Part shown: piece after piece, positions 1 through 11,329 of the stretch
Position numbering within the stretch: position 1 is the stretch's first letter
Layout of the letters: each line of letters begins with the position of its first letter
NCBI RefSeq assembly: GCF_019578655.1
Contig: NC_063256.1
Span: 17,060,916 to 17,124,915 of the forward strand
Length of the DNA: 64,000 nucleotides
Origin: Ricinus communis
Taxonomy: Eukaryota > Streptophyta > Magnoliopsida > Malpighiales > Euphorbiaceae
Reading direction: 5' to 3'
Program-made: the position numbers and the translations under genes
The notes under the pieces: model-generated
Database searches by the model: none
Seen by the model: the letters and a program-made list of their open reading frames with translations, nothing else
Told to the model about the DNA's origin: nothing

Positions 1-1290
1 GAAAGTAGGCTAAAAGTTGTTGGAAAATTATGCAGGTAATTCAAAAAAATAGCCAAGGATCAAATGCTGTACCAAAAATGAATACTAAGTTGCTCCAACA
101 ATAAGATGATGCTCGAAATGAACTCAAAGAATACTCTTTTTTTTTTCAAATTAACTACTCCTGCAACAACAGATAACGCAGGATGAAGTAATACAATGCT
201 CAATCAAAAGTAGTAAAATGATATGTACCATTTGAATTGAAGGGAGCATCTACAAAAAATCTAGCAACTTAGTGAATATATACAAAAAGCATGCAAATTG
301 ATCCAAAATGAAATGCAGTATAAACTTACATAATTTCCATCAACAATGGTAGAAAGAATGGTAAAATGAATAGAAGTGATAAAATGAGTGTCAAAGGTGA
401 ATTACAACAAAAGAAAAGGCTAAGGCTCAAAATTGGTTCACTAAGGGAAAAACAGGGTTAGGCTTTTAGCCAAATTGTGTAAATCCTAAATGCCCAAATT
501 ATCTCATGACTATCAAAAACTCATGTAATCTCAAAAGGCATCACAAAGCAAGTTCTAGAAACAAAAATTTTGTATAATGCTCACTAAAAAAAAAACAAAA
601 GGAGCATAAAATAAAAAAAAAAAAAAAATAATGATGCTCAAATTGGCTCAAAACCTCACCATTTGAGTGGGTTAAAATTGCATGAATTCTCAAACCAAAG
701 TTTAAACAATCAATCATAATAATAAGCAGCAATATTAACAGTGTTCTATATCCAAGATAAAGTAAAATGGAAAAATTAAGGAAAAACACCAGTTTTACCT
801 GGCTCGATTGAAATTAAGAGATTCGTTCATTGCCTTCTTCCAACAAGATTTGATAAAAGCTATAAGGGTATCCATTCAAAAGAGAAAAATCATTAACTAC
901 TCGATTAAAACAAAACTTAAGATAAGGATAGTAAGAATGAACAGACTCAATCAATAAGGAAAATTAAAGCAAAATAAAAACAGCAGAATACCATCCTTAT
1001 AGAGGTTCGAGATAACAAAATTGGTACCTGCACAAAACTAAGGTACCTACCCCACACTTGAGAAAAACATTGTCCTCAGTGTGAAACATGTATAATACCC
1101 CACATGATCCAAAATAAAGTTCAATAACTAAAACTAAAACAGAAATAATAGCATCCATAATAAAAATAGAAAGAAAATAAACTGTCTAACAATATAAAGA
1201 ACTAAATAAAGAAAAGAAACGTCAAAAGAAAATAACAAAATAACAAAAACATGAAAGTATAACCAAAGTCGAATGTACAAAAATGCTTTT
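1..1290 (-). other. Non-coding 3' region of M1
   Basis: This AT-rich stretch aligns by eye, inverted, with the 3' region of copy P (about 37600-37700, then 40450-41500). The two share the purine-tract block near 1049-1082 and the run of phrases that follows it. The jump in the P coordinates shows that M1 has no extra Athila ORF. Short ORFs here are not conserved between copies. The 3' LTR would lie beyond position 1. Confidence 0.75.
1049..1082 (-). promoter_or_regulatory. Internal hairpin plus purine tract of M1
   Basis: On the minus strand an imperfect inverted repeat, ACACT-GAGGAC-AATGT (1067-1082), is followed a few bases later by AAGTGTGGGGT (1049-1059). The same pair occurs in M2, C and P, and again next to the 3' LTRs. 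A purine-rich tract with this sequence at the 3' LTR primes plus-strand DNA synthesis in this group. An internal copy could act as a central tract (inference). Confidence 0.55.
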
Positions 1291-1323
1291 TTTTTGCTGA
1301 GTCCTAAGCTTGACTTATCTGGA

Positions 1324-2526
1324 TCAACCCTCATGTGCATACAAAGCCAAGTCAACTCGTTGCTCACCATCCAACGTGTTACCATGGTAAAGCTTCAACC
1401 GATGGCCATTCACCTTGAAATCTCCCTTCTCGGGATGATGCAACTCTACCCCTCCATATGGAAAGACCTGTTTGACCTGAAATGGTCTAGACCAATGACT
1501 CCGCAGCTTTCTAAGAAACAGACGAAGGCGAGAGTTGTAAAGCAACACTCGATCCCCGACCTGAAACTCCTTAGGCCCACGAATCCTTTAATCATGCCAT
1601 TTCTTCGTCCTTGCTTTATAAGTTAACGAGTTTTCATACGCCTGCTGGTGCCACTCATCTAGCTCACTCAGCTGCCACTGTCGCTCCTTACCTGCAGAAT
1701 CAATATCAAAGTTACAAGTTATAAGGGCCCAAAGTGCCCTATGCTCTAACTCAACAGGCAAATGACATGACTTTCCATAAACAAGACGATAGGGCGTAAA
1801 ACCTATAGATGTCCTAAAAGCAGTCCTAAACGCCCATAATGCATCATCCAACTTAAGAGCCCAATTATTCCTACTGGTACTAACGGTTCTCTCTAAAATA
1901 CGCTTAGTACCCCTATTAGTTACCTCAACTTGCCCACTAGTCTGGGGGTGATAGGGAGTAGAGAACCGCTGAGTAACCCCGTACTGCTTAAGTACCTTCT
2001 CTAATTGGGCATTATAGAAATGTGTTCCTTTATCACTAATAAGCGCCTTAGGTGTGCCAAACCTAGCAAACAATCGCTTAAGGAACCTGCAAATAACCCT
2101 GGCTTCATTAGTGGCCACAGCCTGAGCTTCAGGCCACTTAGAAAAGTACTCAACAGCAACCAAAATATACTTATTACCATATGAAGAGGGAAAGGGTCCC
2201 ATGAAGTCGATGCCCCAAACATCAAAAATCTCAACAACTTGCACACTAGTTTGGGGCATCTCATCACGAGAAGAGATATTACCTGTGTGCTGACAAGCAT
2301 CACAAACCTGAATGAATTTTCATGCGTCTTGGAAGAGCGTAGGCTAATAGAATCCTGCCTCTAGCACCTTCCTCGCTGTATGGTTTGCCGCTTGATGACC
2401 TGTAGTGGGTCCCTCATGGCAGTGCCTTAATATTTGGAAAGTCTCTTTGCCATACACACAACGGCGAATCACCTGATCTGCACACACTCTAAATAGAAAG
2501 GGATCTTTCCAAATGTAGTATTTCAA
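1324..2526 (-). pseudogene. M1 integrase (degraded)
   Basis: The N-terminal zinc-binding part is visible as RHCHEGPTTGHQ with a later VCDACQ (HHCC pattern). The longest open piece (1588-2259) holds the catalytic core, with Asp in GIDFMGPF, Asp in ISDKGTHF and Glu in GQVEVTNR, so the DDE triad is intact. The C-terminal part (1324-1548) carries VELHHPEKGDFKVNGHR, as in other Athila integrases. Compared with P, stops replace Trp in the FYWPTLF region (near 2346), Arg near 2325 and Gln near 1589, all explainable by single C-to-T or G-to-A changes. The protein would insert the element's cDNA into the chromosome, but this copy cannot make it whole. Confidence 0.93.
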
Positions 2527-2763
2527 GTCAGCAAAGAATTTCTTCTCTTACTGATAAGTCATACCCTTTGGTAGAACCCTAGCAACCAAATAGTTAGCAT
2601 AATCTGAAAACTAGGGAGTATCAGTGTATACTTGAGGGACATATAAATGCTCCTCTGGAAATCGATCGTCTATAGTCGTCTCATTAAGTGCATCCAAGTG
2701 ACGATTCTTCAATCTCGATAAATGGTCTGCTGCCAGATTCTTCGCACCCTTCTTATCCTTGAT

Positions 2764-3110
2764 CTCAACATCAAATTCCCGTAATAAAAGAATCTACCGA
2801 ATCAATCTCGGTTTCGCATCATTTTTCAGGAATAAGTACCTCAATGCCAAGTGGTCCATGAAGACAATGGTCTTGGAGAGAACGAGGTATGATCTAAACT
2901 TGTCGAAGGCATAAACAACATCCAATAACTCCTTCTCTGTGGTGGTATAGTGCCCCTGGGCTCCTGTCAAAGTCTTGCTAGCATAATAAATGGGTTGGAA
3001 CTTCTTTTCAATCCTCTGTCCAAGCATAGCTCCAACTGCATAATCAATAGCATCGCACATCAACTCAAAAGGCAGCCCCTAATCAGGCGAAACCATGATC
3101 GGGGCTGTAG
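2764..3110 (-). pseudogene. M1 RNase H domain (degraded)
   Basis: The open piece at 2794-3063 reads MMCDAIDYAVGAMLGQR, then [31 protein letters not shown] and FMDHLALRYL. This is the usual RNase H order of plant Ty3/Gypsy elements, with Asp in MCDA, Glu in EKELL and Asp in the MDH position. A stop follows at about 2793 where P continues RWILLLQEF. The domain removes the RNA strand during reverse transcription. It sits between RT and integrase, as expected. Confidence 0.9.
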
Positions 3111-3179
3111 TTAGAAATTTCTTAAGTAACTTAAAAGCAGGCAAGCATGCATCATTAAAAACAAAAGGTACATCCTTAA

Positions 3180-4412
3180 CTAACAACTGAGTAAGAGGCC
3201 TAGCAATCTTAGAGAAATCTCTAATAAATCTCTAATAAATCTCCTATAAAACCCTGCATGGCCTAGAAAACTCCTAACTGGCTTAACAGAACTAGGAGGA
3301 GGTAGCTTAAATATAACCTCTATCTTAGCTCTGTCCACCTCCATCCCAGCCTGAGAGATCTCATGCCCTAACACAATCCCCTTTCTCACCATGAAATGGC
3401 ATTTTTCCCAATTCAATACCAAGTTAGCCTCAATACACCTAGCTAACATGCGCTCAAGATTTGCCAAACAAAGAAAGAAAGAATCACCAAAAATAGAGAA
3501 GTCATCCATAAATACCTCCCTAGACTCCTCAATCATGTCCTCGAAGATAGCCATCATGCACCGCTAAAATGTAGCTGGTGCATTGCACAGTCCGAATGGC
3601 ATCTGTCTGTAAGCGAACGTCCCATAGGTGCAGGTGAAAGTAGTATTCTCTTGGTCCTCAGGTGCAATAGGAATCTGGAAATAACCTGAAAAACCATCAA
3701 GAAAATAATAGAACATGTGACCTGCCAAACGCTCAATCATTTGATCAATGAAAGGAAGAGGGAAATGATCCTTTCGAGTTGCATCATTAAGCCTCCTGTA
3801 ATCAATGTAAACTCAGAAGCCTGTTACCGCCTGAGTCGAGATTAACTCATCCTTCTCATTCCTTACCACTGTCATGCCTCCTTTCTTGGGCATAACCTGC
3901 ACAGGACTCACCCACGAACTGTTAGAAATGGGATAGATCAAACTTGCATCAAGAAGTTTAATTACCTCCTTCTTCACTACTTCTTTCATGTTCAGGTTGA
4001 GCCATCTCTGAGGTTGAACAACCGGCCTGAAACTATCCTCCAACGAGATCTTATGAGAGCAAAAACTTGGATTTATGCCTGGGATGTCAGCTATCTTAAA
4101 GGTAAAGGCCTTCTTGTACTTCCTTAGAACTTCCAAAAGCATGGCTTGTTCTTTGAGAGTCAGATCAGCTGCTATGATCACTGGTAAGCGCTTCTCTTCA
4201 TCCAGGAAGACATAAATCAAGTGGCTCGGTAAATTCTTCAATTCTAAGATTAGTGGGTCTTCGAATGAAGTCTTTACCTTCTGCACTCCAGGCCTGTCAA
4301 GAAAAAGATAAGAATCAGTTGACAAGCTCACCGGCTTAATAAAATAAATGAGTTGCTCCAACACTTGCTCGTTGGACAACTCCTCCTCATCCTCAGCTAA
4401 TGCTACCTGCAA
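3180..4412 (-). pseudogene. M1 reverse transcriptase (degraded)
   Basis: The N-terminal linker contains LPVIIAADLTLKEQAMLLE and KISLEDSFRPVVQPQRW (3813-4412), typical of the start of Athila RT. Downstream, in shifted frames, come FLDGFSGYFQIP, TYGTFAYRQMPFGLCNAPATF and the catalytic block EVFMDDFSIFG (3180-3557), followed by HFMVRKGIVLGHEIS and [14 protein letters not shown]. The FMDD form of YxDD is usual for this group. Frameshifts and stops between 3557 and 3813 break the protein. Short open frames overlapping 3554-3736 are the same DNA read out of frame. Confidence 0.92.
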
Positions 4413-4433
4413 AGGGTCAGAACATAACGTTTC

Positions 4434-4960
4434 CTACAAATGGGACTTAACCACATCATCAATCACATCAACAGAATACACAGCATCATCATAGTCTAAT
4501 GACTGTCTCATAGAAGTGGCTAGGTCAAAGGTAATGGTCTCATTATCAACTCTAAGCTTAAGCTTCCCATCGCTTACATCGATAACAGCCCTCGATGTAG
4601 CTAGGAAAGGCCTACCCAGGATAAGAGGCACAGTGCTCTCACCCTCCATATCCATCACCACAAAGTCCACAGGAAAGATAAATTTATCCACCTTCACAAG
4701 TACATCCTCAACAATACCTCTAGGAATCTTAATAGTCCTATCAGCTAACTAAATGCTCATTCTAGTAGGCTTGGGTTCATGCAACCCTAACTTAGCAAAC
4801 AAACTAGTGGGCATCAAATTAATACTAGCTCCTAAATTGGCCAATGCACCACTAATTGGAAAATTGCCAATCACACAAGGGACAATAAAACTCCCTGGAT
4901 CTTGTCGCTTGAGTGGCAGCTTATTCTAAAGAATAGCTGAACACTCCTCATTAAGTACTA
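4434..4960 (-). pseudogene. M1 aspartic protease domain (degraded)
   Basis: The C-terminal part (4434-4697) reads KVDKFIFPVDFVVMDMEGE and LILGRPFLATSRAVIDV, the flap and C-terminal strands of a retropepsin-like protease. The active-site block (ALADLGAS-like, near 4830) lies upstream, beyond an in-frame TAG near 4750 where copy P has CAG. The enzyme would cut the Gag-Pol polyprotein. DLGAS in place of DTGA or DSGA is common in Athila-type elements. Confidence 0.87.
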
Positions 4961-6612
4961 CTTGACCAAGATCCTCCAACTTCCTCTTATTGCTCAAAAT
5001 CTCCTTTAAGAACTTGGCGTACTTCGGCATCTGTGAAATTGCCTGAACAAAAGGTAAGTTAATTTTTAGCTGCTTAAACAAGTCAAGAAGCTTACTGTAT
5101 TGCTTGTCCACCTTATCCTGCCTCAACCTCGTAGGATATGGAACTGAGGGCTGATACTCCCGCACAGGGCTCTTTTGCCTGTCTTCTTTCTTCCTCTCAA
5201 TCTCCACCACCTCCGGCTCTAGTCCTTCCTTAGTTGGCTCGTCCTACACAATCATATCATCCTTATCAGCTAAAGGCAAAGAACCAGGCAATTTCTTACT
5301 TGATCGCAAGGTAATAGCCTTGCATTGCTCCCTCGGGTTTGACCCTGTAGTGCTGGGGAATGATCTTGAGGGTCTCTCTGAAAGCATCTTAGAAATCTGG
5401 CCAATCTGAGTCTTTAAGTTCTGAATCGAGGCCTGCTGATTCCTAAGTGCACAATCAGTCTGCTGGAATCTCGTCTCCATAGACGTCACAAACTTCATCA
5501 TAAGCTCCTCTAAATTTAACTTCTTTTCTAGTGGAGGAGGAGCTTGTGCAGGCCCAGCTGGTTGTTGTTATGGCTGCTGATGAAGTCTTTGAAAACCTGG
5601 TGGACCCTAGGCAATATTGTTCCTCCAACCGAAGTTGGGATGATTGTGCCACCTAGGGTTGTATGTGTTGTTGTAAGGGTTGTTTTGCTGCCTTAGGGCA
5701 TTCCCCGTATAATCAACCTGCTCAACATCAGAAGACACAGGAGAAACAGATAGAAAAGTAGAAGAAGATGAAGCAAACATACCTCCCGCAGTACAGTTCA
5801 CACTGTAGTGCGGGCCACCATAAAACTCGCAGCCAACATTCGCTGCATGAACCGGCATCTGGAGTTGGTCAATCTTCTTGGCTAGAAGCTCCACTTGAGC
5901 CGCCAAGGCTGCTGTAGAATCCACTTGGTTGACCACTCCTCGTCGTCCTGGTCGGCTCCTAGAAGATTGCCACTGATAATTGTTCATGGCCATTCCTCTA
6001 TCAAGTTCTGAGCCTACTCGGGCATCTTACTGTTTAGCGCCCCACCTGCTGCAACATCCACCATCTGCCTCGTCGCAAGGTTTAACCCGCTGTAGAAGGT
6101 CTGAACCTGCATCCACACTGGCAATCCGTGATGTGAGCAGCATCTCAAAAGATCCTTAAACCTCTCCCATGAATCATACATGCTCTCATCATCAAACTGC
6201 ACAAAAGAAGATATGTCATTTCTAAGTTTAGCAGTTTTAACGGGAGAAAAATACTTATAGAGAAATTTTTCGTCCAACACCGTCCAGGTAGTAATCATCT
6301 GCTGTGGAAGAGATTGCAACCATCTCTTTGCTCTATCCCACAAGAAAAATGGAAACAATCTCAGTCGAATGGCGTCATCGATTTTTTCCATTTATCTTGA
6401 ATGTGTCACAAATCTCCAAAAAGTTGGCGATATGTGCAATAGGATCCTCGCTGGGCAATCCTCTGAACTGCACGCTCTGCTGGATCATCTGGATAACATT
6501 GCCCTTTATCTCATAATTGTTGGCCGCTATAGGAGTTCTGACTATACTTGTTTGCGTCCCATTCAAAGATGGTCAAGCAAACTCGTACATCGTCCTCAAC
6601 TGCTTGCAAACG
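4961..6612 (-). pseudogene. M1 gag, main part (degraded)
   Basis: This is the capsid-nucleocapsid region downstream of the M2 insertion. The retrotransposon gag core is at 6014-6566: EICDTFKING, DDAIRLRLFPF, DRAKRWLQSLP, KFLYKYFSPVKTAKLRNDI and FYSGLNLATRQMVD. A degenerate zinc knuckle follows at about 5800-5830 (CEFYGGPHYSVNC; the second Cys is Tyr). Then come a PYNNTYNPRW segment, a coiled-coil-like QQASIQNLKTQIGQISKML (5244-5501) and a linker to protease. Several stops interrupt it. Relative to P, 80 bp near 6590 are missing, with the short repeat GAGGA at the break, which shifts the frame. Confidence 0.88.
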
Positions 6613-8095
6613 TGATGAGCTATTTATGCAGCTACAATCTAAGGCAGTGAACCTATCGATGCAGTCTAGCACTCATGGCGAGTATCAAGGTTGTATTCCT
6701 CGGGAAAGTGAAAGCCCAGAGTTACTTCTTTATTCTCTATTATATTAGCCTAAAATGAATGAGGAATAATTTCTAAATTAACTAATAACTACAAGCTGAG
6801 TTCTAAGGGAGATGCAAGAATGAATGGATAAATGAAACAACCAAGACAAGAAAGCAAACCCAAAGGGAACCTAAACTAGTTGGCAATCAAACAAAAGATA
6901 ACAGATTGATGAGTCCAATTATGCTACCCGTGGATAAATTCTTAACTGAATTCGGTTTCTCTCTCGAGCTCACCGAATTCCTAAACTCAAGAACCTAAAG
7001 TTGGAATCTCTTCCTAACAATTGATTCTTAAATTAGCATTAAGTTTTAATCCGCCTCTATTAAGCTTTATTAATTCTTAATCCGGCTAGTTAATTATCCT
7101 TATATCTAAGTGATTATTAACCACTTCTTGCTATTCAAAATTCCAATCTCCAAATGGATTTCTCAATCACATAAAGCAATCTAAACATCATAATTCATGT
7201 CTCATGAATAATGCATCATCTTATTAATATTAAAAGCAAGAAGGATATAAAACTAAACTCAAACAGTCAAATAATTTAGTACTTAGCCAACATAGTAAAG
7301 AAATCCCAATGATTTAATCAATCTAGCTAAACATGTTCATGTTTAAAACAACTAGGAAATCAATTACAATGAAAGAATAATGAAAATGAAACATGTACAC
7401 CCCTTTTCTCTCGAATTCGATGAATAGCTCCAAATCTGAATCTGCACTATGACTGATCTCCCTAATTGCCTCTCAATTTGTTCCACTACTATTTTGCACT
7501 GGGAGTCTTACGATTCCAGGATTCTTCCTTTCTGCAACTCTCTCCCGAACTCAGCATTATGCAAAAACCGAACCAGCCGTTAGGGCTCTCTCTCTGCTAC
7601 TTGCTTAGCTAACCCTAAAAGAAATAGTTTTCCTTATATATTTGTCTCAACATGGCCGTGGTCAAGGCCATGGTGGTCAGCACGGCCGGAGTCCAGGCCG
7701 TGCTGAACATCCGAATCTTACCAATTAGGGTTTTCTCATGGTCGTCATGCCCTCCGGTGGTGCTGAGCCACCACAGGTCGTGCTGGAGGCCGTGGTGGCT
7801 GCAGAAACTGTACCTAAAATGCCATGTTTTAAGACCAATAGCTCATGGTTGGTCACGACCTAAGTCCAGGCCGTGCTCAGTGTATGCATTGCGAGCTCTT
7901 ATCCAATCTTGATGAATTCCTGTTCGTTTTTGCATGTATTGATCTAAAATTGCTTAAACACTGATGATGGACCTATAAATCTTCCTGGAATGCAAAAGAA
8001 CACAAAACACGGGTGATCTCAAAATAAAAGCACAATAGTTGTTAAGAAAATACGCAATAATATGCAAGCAAATATGTGTAAAACTATGCACATCA
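6613..8095 (-). repeat. 3' LTR of M2
   Basis: It starts TGATGAGCTATTTATG and ends GCACATCA on the plus strand. It matches 11330-12841 along its length with scattered differences. A cluster of CACGGCC/GGCCGTG motifs lies at about 7650-7870. One forms a perfect 10-bp-arm hairpin (7678-7705). The next bases (8096-8110) are the purine tract on the minus strand. Confidence 0.93.
7678..7705. repeat. Perfect inverted repeat in M2 LTR
   Basis: Arms CAGCACGGCC and GGCCGTGCTG are separated by 8 bases. It belongs to a cluster of similar palindromic motifs found in every Athila-related LTR in this window, probably in U3 near the promoter. Its role is unknown. Confidence 0.7.
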
Positions 8096-8134
8096 AATCA
8101 CCCCACACTTAAGCTATTGCTTGTCCTCAAGCAA
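8096..8134 (-). promoter_or_regulatory. 3' purine tract and hairpin of M2
   Basis: On the minus strand TTGCTT-GAGGAC-AAGCAA (8117-8134) precedes AAGTGTGGGGTGATT, which abuts the 3' LTR. The position is that of the polypurine tract that primes plus-strand synthesis. The hairpin has perfect 6-bp arms. Confidence 0.75.
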
Positions 8135-9954
8135 TTAACAACTCTCCTCACAAAATTGCAGTTAGCAATTCCTTACAGTTTATGCCCCTAGTCCACAACA
8201 GATAGTATTCAACACATCTCAAAGGATACTCAATCATAAATCAAATTGCAAATCATTAACAGAGAATGGAAATAATATTAATGCATGAATAACTTAAATG
8301 AAAACTCAACACAAACATCACGAACCAATGCTTCACAGGGATCACTCAAGTCACTCAAAATGTATATAAGGTGAAAAACAAATCCCTTAAAGCAAATGCA
8401 CAAAACCCGCTCACCGTAAGCTTGCTCATAAATCATATCTTCACTATTGTGAATAAGTAAATACCAAAATCAAAGGGTCTTTACCAAGGTTGTAATGGGG
8501 CTAAGGTAAAGGTATGGAGATTTGGGAAAGAAGTGTGAAAATGCTGGAATTCGTGCGATAAACAACAATATATGCTCAAGGGATTAAATGCCTAAAACCA
8601 CAAAAATAATTACTCACTAAAATCCCTACTTCGTAGAATAATGCTCGCAAATGCTCTAAATCCAATAAAGAGATAAATAATTAAAGAATTTTATTTATTT
8701 TTCTTCTTCTCCTTTTTTTTTGTTGAATAATGAACTAGCAGCTTATAAGCGACCGCTGCATACAACTTGAATAAGCGTAAAGAATGAAAAATACAATTTG
8801 GATCAAAGGGAGCATCTAAAATATTAAAAAGACTTAGTGAATTTACCAACATAACAACTGGCATTTTAATCCCACATAGGGGTAAGCAAATCAGAAAAAG
8901 AAATTCCAACATAAGGGTAGAGGAAAGACTTGTAAAGAACGGTATAATTGAAGTGTATAGGTATAGATTATGAAGAAAAGGTTAAGGCTCAAAATTGGCT
9001 AACTAATGGAAACATAAAGGGTAGGCTTTTGGCTAAATATGGTGAATCCTAATTCGCCCAAATCATCTCATGGTATTCACAAATTCATGTAACTTCAACA
9101 CGCATTACAAAGCAAGTTCTAGAAGTAAAGTCAAGTACAATGCACACTCAAACAAGAAATATAAAGAGCATAAGTATAATGAATGCTCAACTGGCTCAAA
9201 ATCTCACTTTGAGGTGTGGTATTAGGTGCAATTGATTCACAACATCATTAATTGAATCATTACTTAAGAAACAGATGCATATGACATTATCAACATTCTA
9301 AGTTAAAATTCGACAATTCGAAAAACAATTGAATAACACTGGTTTAACCCGGTAGGGCTGATGTGTAACACACCATCAATTGTTTTCCAAGGACAATGAA
9401 CAATCAAAGAAAAGTAACTACAATTCTATAAATCAAGTCATCAATCAGCTCAAAAATAGCATAATTAAATGCATAAAGACACAATGTCCTTACATCCCCT
9501 AAAAATACACAACACCTAGCGATAGCAATTTTAGATATATCTAAAAACCATAAGAGAGAAAGATTATAAGGTTTACCCATAATCACCCCACACTTGAAGA
9601 ACACACTGTCCTCAGTGTAAAATGTTATGGATACCCCGCATGGGATGCTCAACTAGGAGAAACAGAGGCAATACAATCCAAATGCATGACATGCATGAAA
9701 AATAAAGTAAATAAAAAGATCTAGGGGATCGCTTCCGATCATCCGTCAGAGGTCAGCCAGAGTGGAAATTTAGTGCCCCCTGTAGGCTTCGAAAATAATA
9801 AAAAAAAATAAAAAAATAATCAAAACTGAAAATAAAATTAAAATTAAATAAAATGTAAAAACTAAAACTAATAAAATGTTTCAAAACGAAAGGTTAGAAT
9901 ATTAAAAATGAAAATTAAAATTTAGGGTGCCTCCCAAAAGCGCTTCTTTTTTAT
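8135..9954 (-). other. Non-coding 3' region of M2
   Basis: No gene is visible. The region aligns by eye with 26830-28600 of element C. It contains the internal hairpin/purine-tract block at 9585-9618. A small hydrophobic ORF (8691-8912) has a 62-residue counterpart in C (27787-27975), but about a quarter of residues differ, so I do not call it a gene. Confidence 0.7.
9585..9618 (-). promoter_or_regulatory. Internal hairpin plus purine tract of M2
   Basis: On the minus strand ACACT-GAGGAC-AGTGT (9603-9618, perfect arms) is followed by AAGTGTGGGGT (9585-9595). It has the same loop and the same tract as the 3' LTR module of this element at 8096-8134. Confidence 0.65.
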
Positions 9955-11154
9955 GTGATGAGTCTTCTTAGCTGGACTCATAGTGAAAAGCAAATAGGTG
10001 TGATCGACGACCATCCATCCTTCTTCCAAGCAAATGGCTTTAAATATCCACTTAGAGGGATGATTATCAATTTCCTCCTTTCAACTGTCAAGCAGGCTGC
10101 CAATATGATGGGTAGATCTCGCTCCTCATATAGTTGCACGTAGTCATGATGCTCTAGGGGCTCTTCCAATTTGAAAGGTGAAGTTTGATCAATTGGAAGA
10201 ATCAACGGTTGGGTAACTTCTTTAGGAATGTCAGTGGTTTTCTCCAGTCCTTGGCTTGGTTCACTTGCTAGAAGAAACTCGAGCTGCTCCAAGACTTCTT
10301 CATTGGATAACTCGTGCTCATCTTCCATTATCTAAGGGACTTATGGAAAATCCACCAAAAATTCTTGGAACTGCAACTCTGCATCATCAACTGTACGTTC
10401 CTGTTGGTAGTCCTTCAGAGGAATCATGTTCGCCTCTTCCTTTTCTGTTTCTATCTTCATGTTCAAGGAGTCCTCCCGCACATAGGCATTATCGTCAAAC
10501 ATAGTAGATAAACTAGAAAAGTTCTCACCTGAATGCAAAGTGACGGTGCTCAAATGTTCCACGAATTCAGTAGTGTTTGATGGAGTTCCCAATTATTCTG
10601 CAGCTCGTAACTTGAAGATCAAGCCTACTTGATGCTCTATGTTCTCAATTACGGCTTGTTGACTTCCAAGTACCCTCTCTGTTTGTTGGAATCTATCCTC
10701 TAGACTTATAAAGAACCTCATCATCAGCTCCTTTGAAACTAACTCTTCATCTTGATTTGAAGGTGCAAGACTAGGCTGCTGATGTAGTTGCTGAAATCCT
10801 GGTGGTTCTTGGCCATCTAACCTCCATCCAAAGGGTGAATGAGTGCTCAATTCTTGATTGTAGGTGCTTTCGTACGAGTTATTTAGCCAGCTTCTCGTAT
10901 AATTCACCTGTTCAAAGTTATAAGAACAATGAGCAACATCACTGTACAATGGACAATCATTACTCAAATGTAAACCACAACATATTTTACAAAAATCTTG
11001 AGATGAAAAGATGGGAGTGGAGAGTTGATCGGCAGCCCTGCAAAACGATTCCACTCAAGCTGCATGGGTGTCCCAATTTTTAGCACTCTCTTGGTTCCTG
11101 ATCCCATTCTCCAACGCGTCATACAAAGAGTTTGAATTTAGTATTGAACCTCCT
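9955..11154 (-). pseudogene. M2 gag-like region (degraded)
   Basis: The longest pieces are 10593-11054, 10341-10592 and 9978-10328. The first holds an Athila-type knuckle FCKICCGLHLSNDC (C-x2-C, His, Cys), then YNFEQVNYT and a coiled-coil-like segment RFQQTERVLGSQQAVIENIEHQVG. The last contains MEDEHELSNEEVLEQLEFLL and LPIILAACL. That last motif matches the pre-RT linker LPVIIAADL of M1, so pol is cut just before RT. The start codon seen in C and M3 is ATA here. The protein resembles the nucleocapsid and linker part of Athila Gag, and no capsid core is obvious. Confidence 0.8.
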
Positions 11155-11305
11155 TATCATTCACTACCTGAATCATAAACTTAAACTAAATAAATATGTA
11201 CGAATAAAATAAAATAAATAAATAAATAAAAATAAAAGCCATAAAATAATAATAAAAAAATGGCTAAATTAACAAATAGCAAATTTCACTCTAGTTTACA
11301 AAAAA

Positions 11306-11323
11306 TCCCCGGCAATGGCGCCA
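11306..11323 (-). other. Primer-binding site of M2 (tRNA-Asp)
   Basis: The minus strand reads TGGCGCCATTGCCGGGGA, six bases inside the 5' LTR. It matches the complement of the plant tRNA-Asp 3' end at 17 of 18 positions; the one change is of CpG type. Confidence 0.88.
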
Positions 11324-11329
11324 AAAACT

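Noticed and set aside
1273..1626. Plus-strand ORF of 117 codons
   Set aside because: It is antisense to the M1 integrase C-terminus and has no similarity of its own.
3554..3736. 60-codon ORF beginning MSVWQVTCSIIF, and the similar 35210-35395
   Set aside because: They are the RT coding region read in a shifted frame; the true frame reads FLDGFSGYFQIP.
8691..8912. Small hydrophobic ORF with a counterpart in element C (27787-27975)
   Set aside because: The two 62-residue versions differ at about a quarter of positions, no more conserved than the surrounding non-coding DNA, and P and M1 do not keep the frame.
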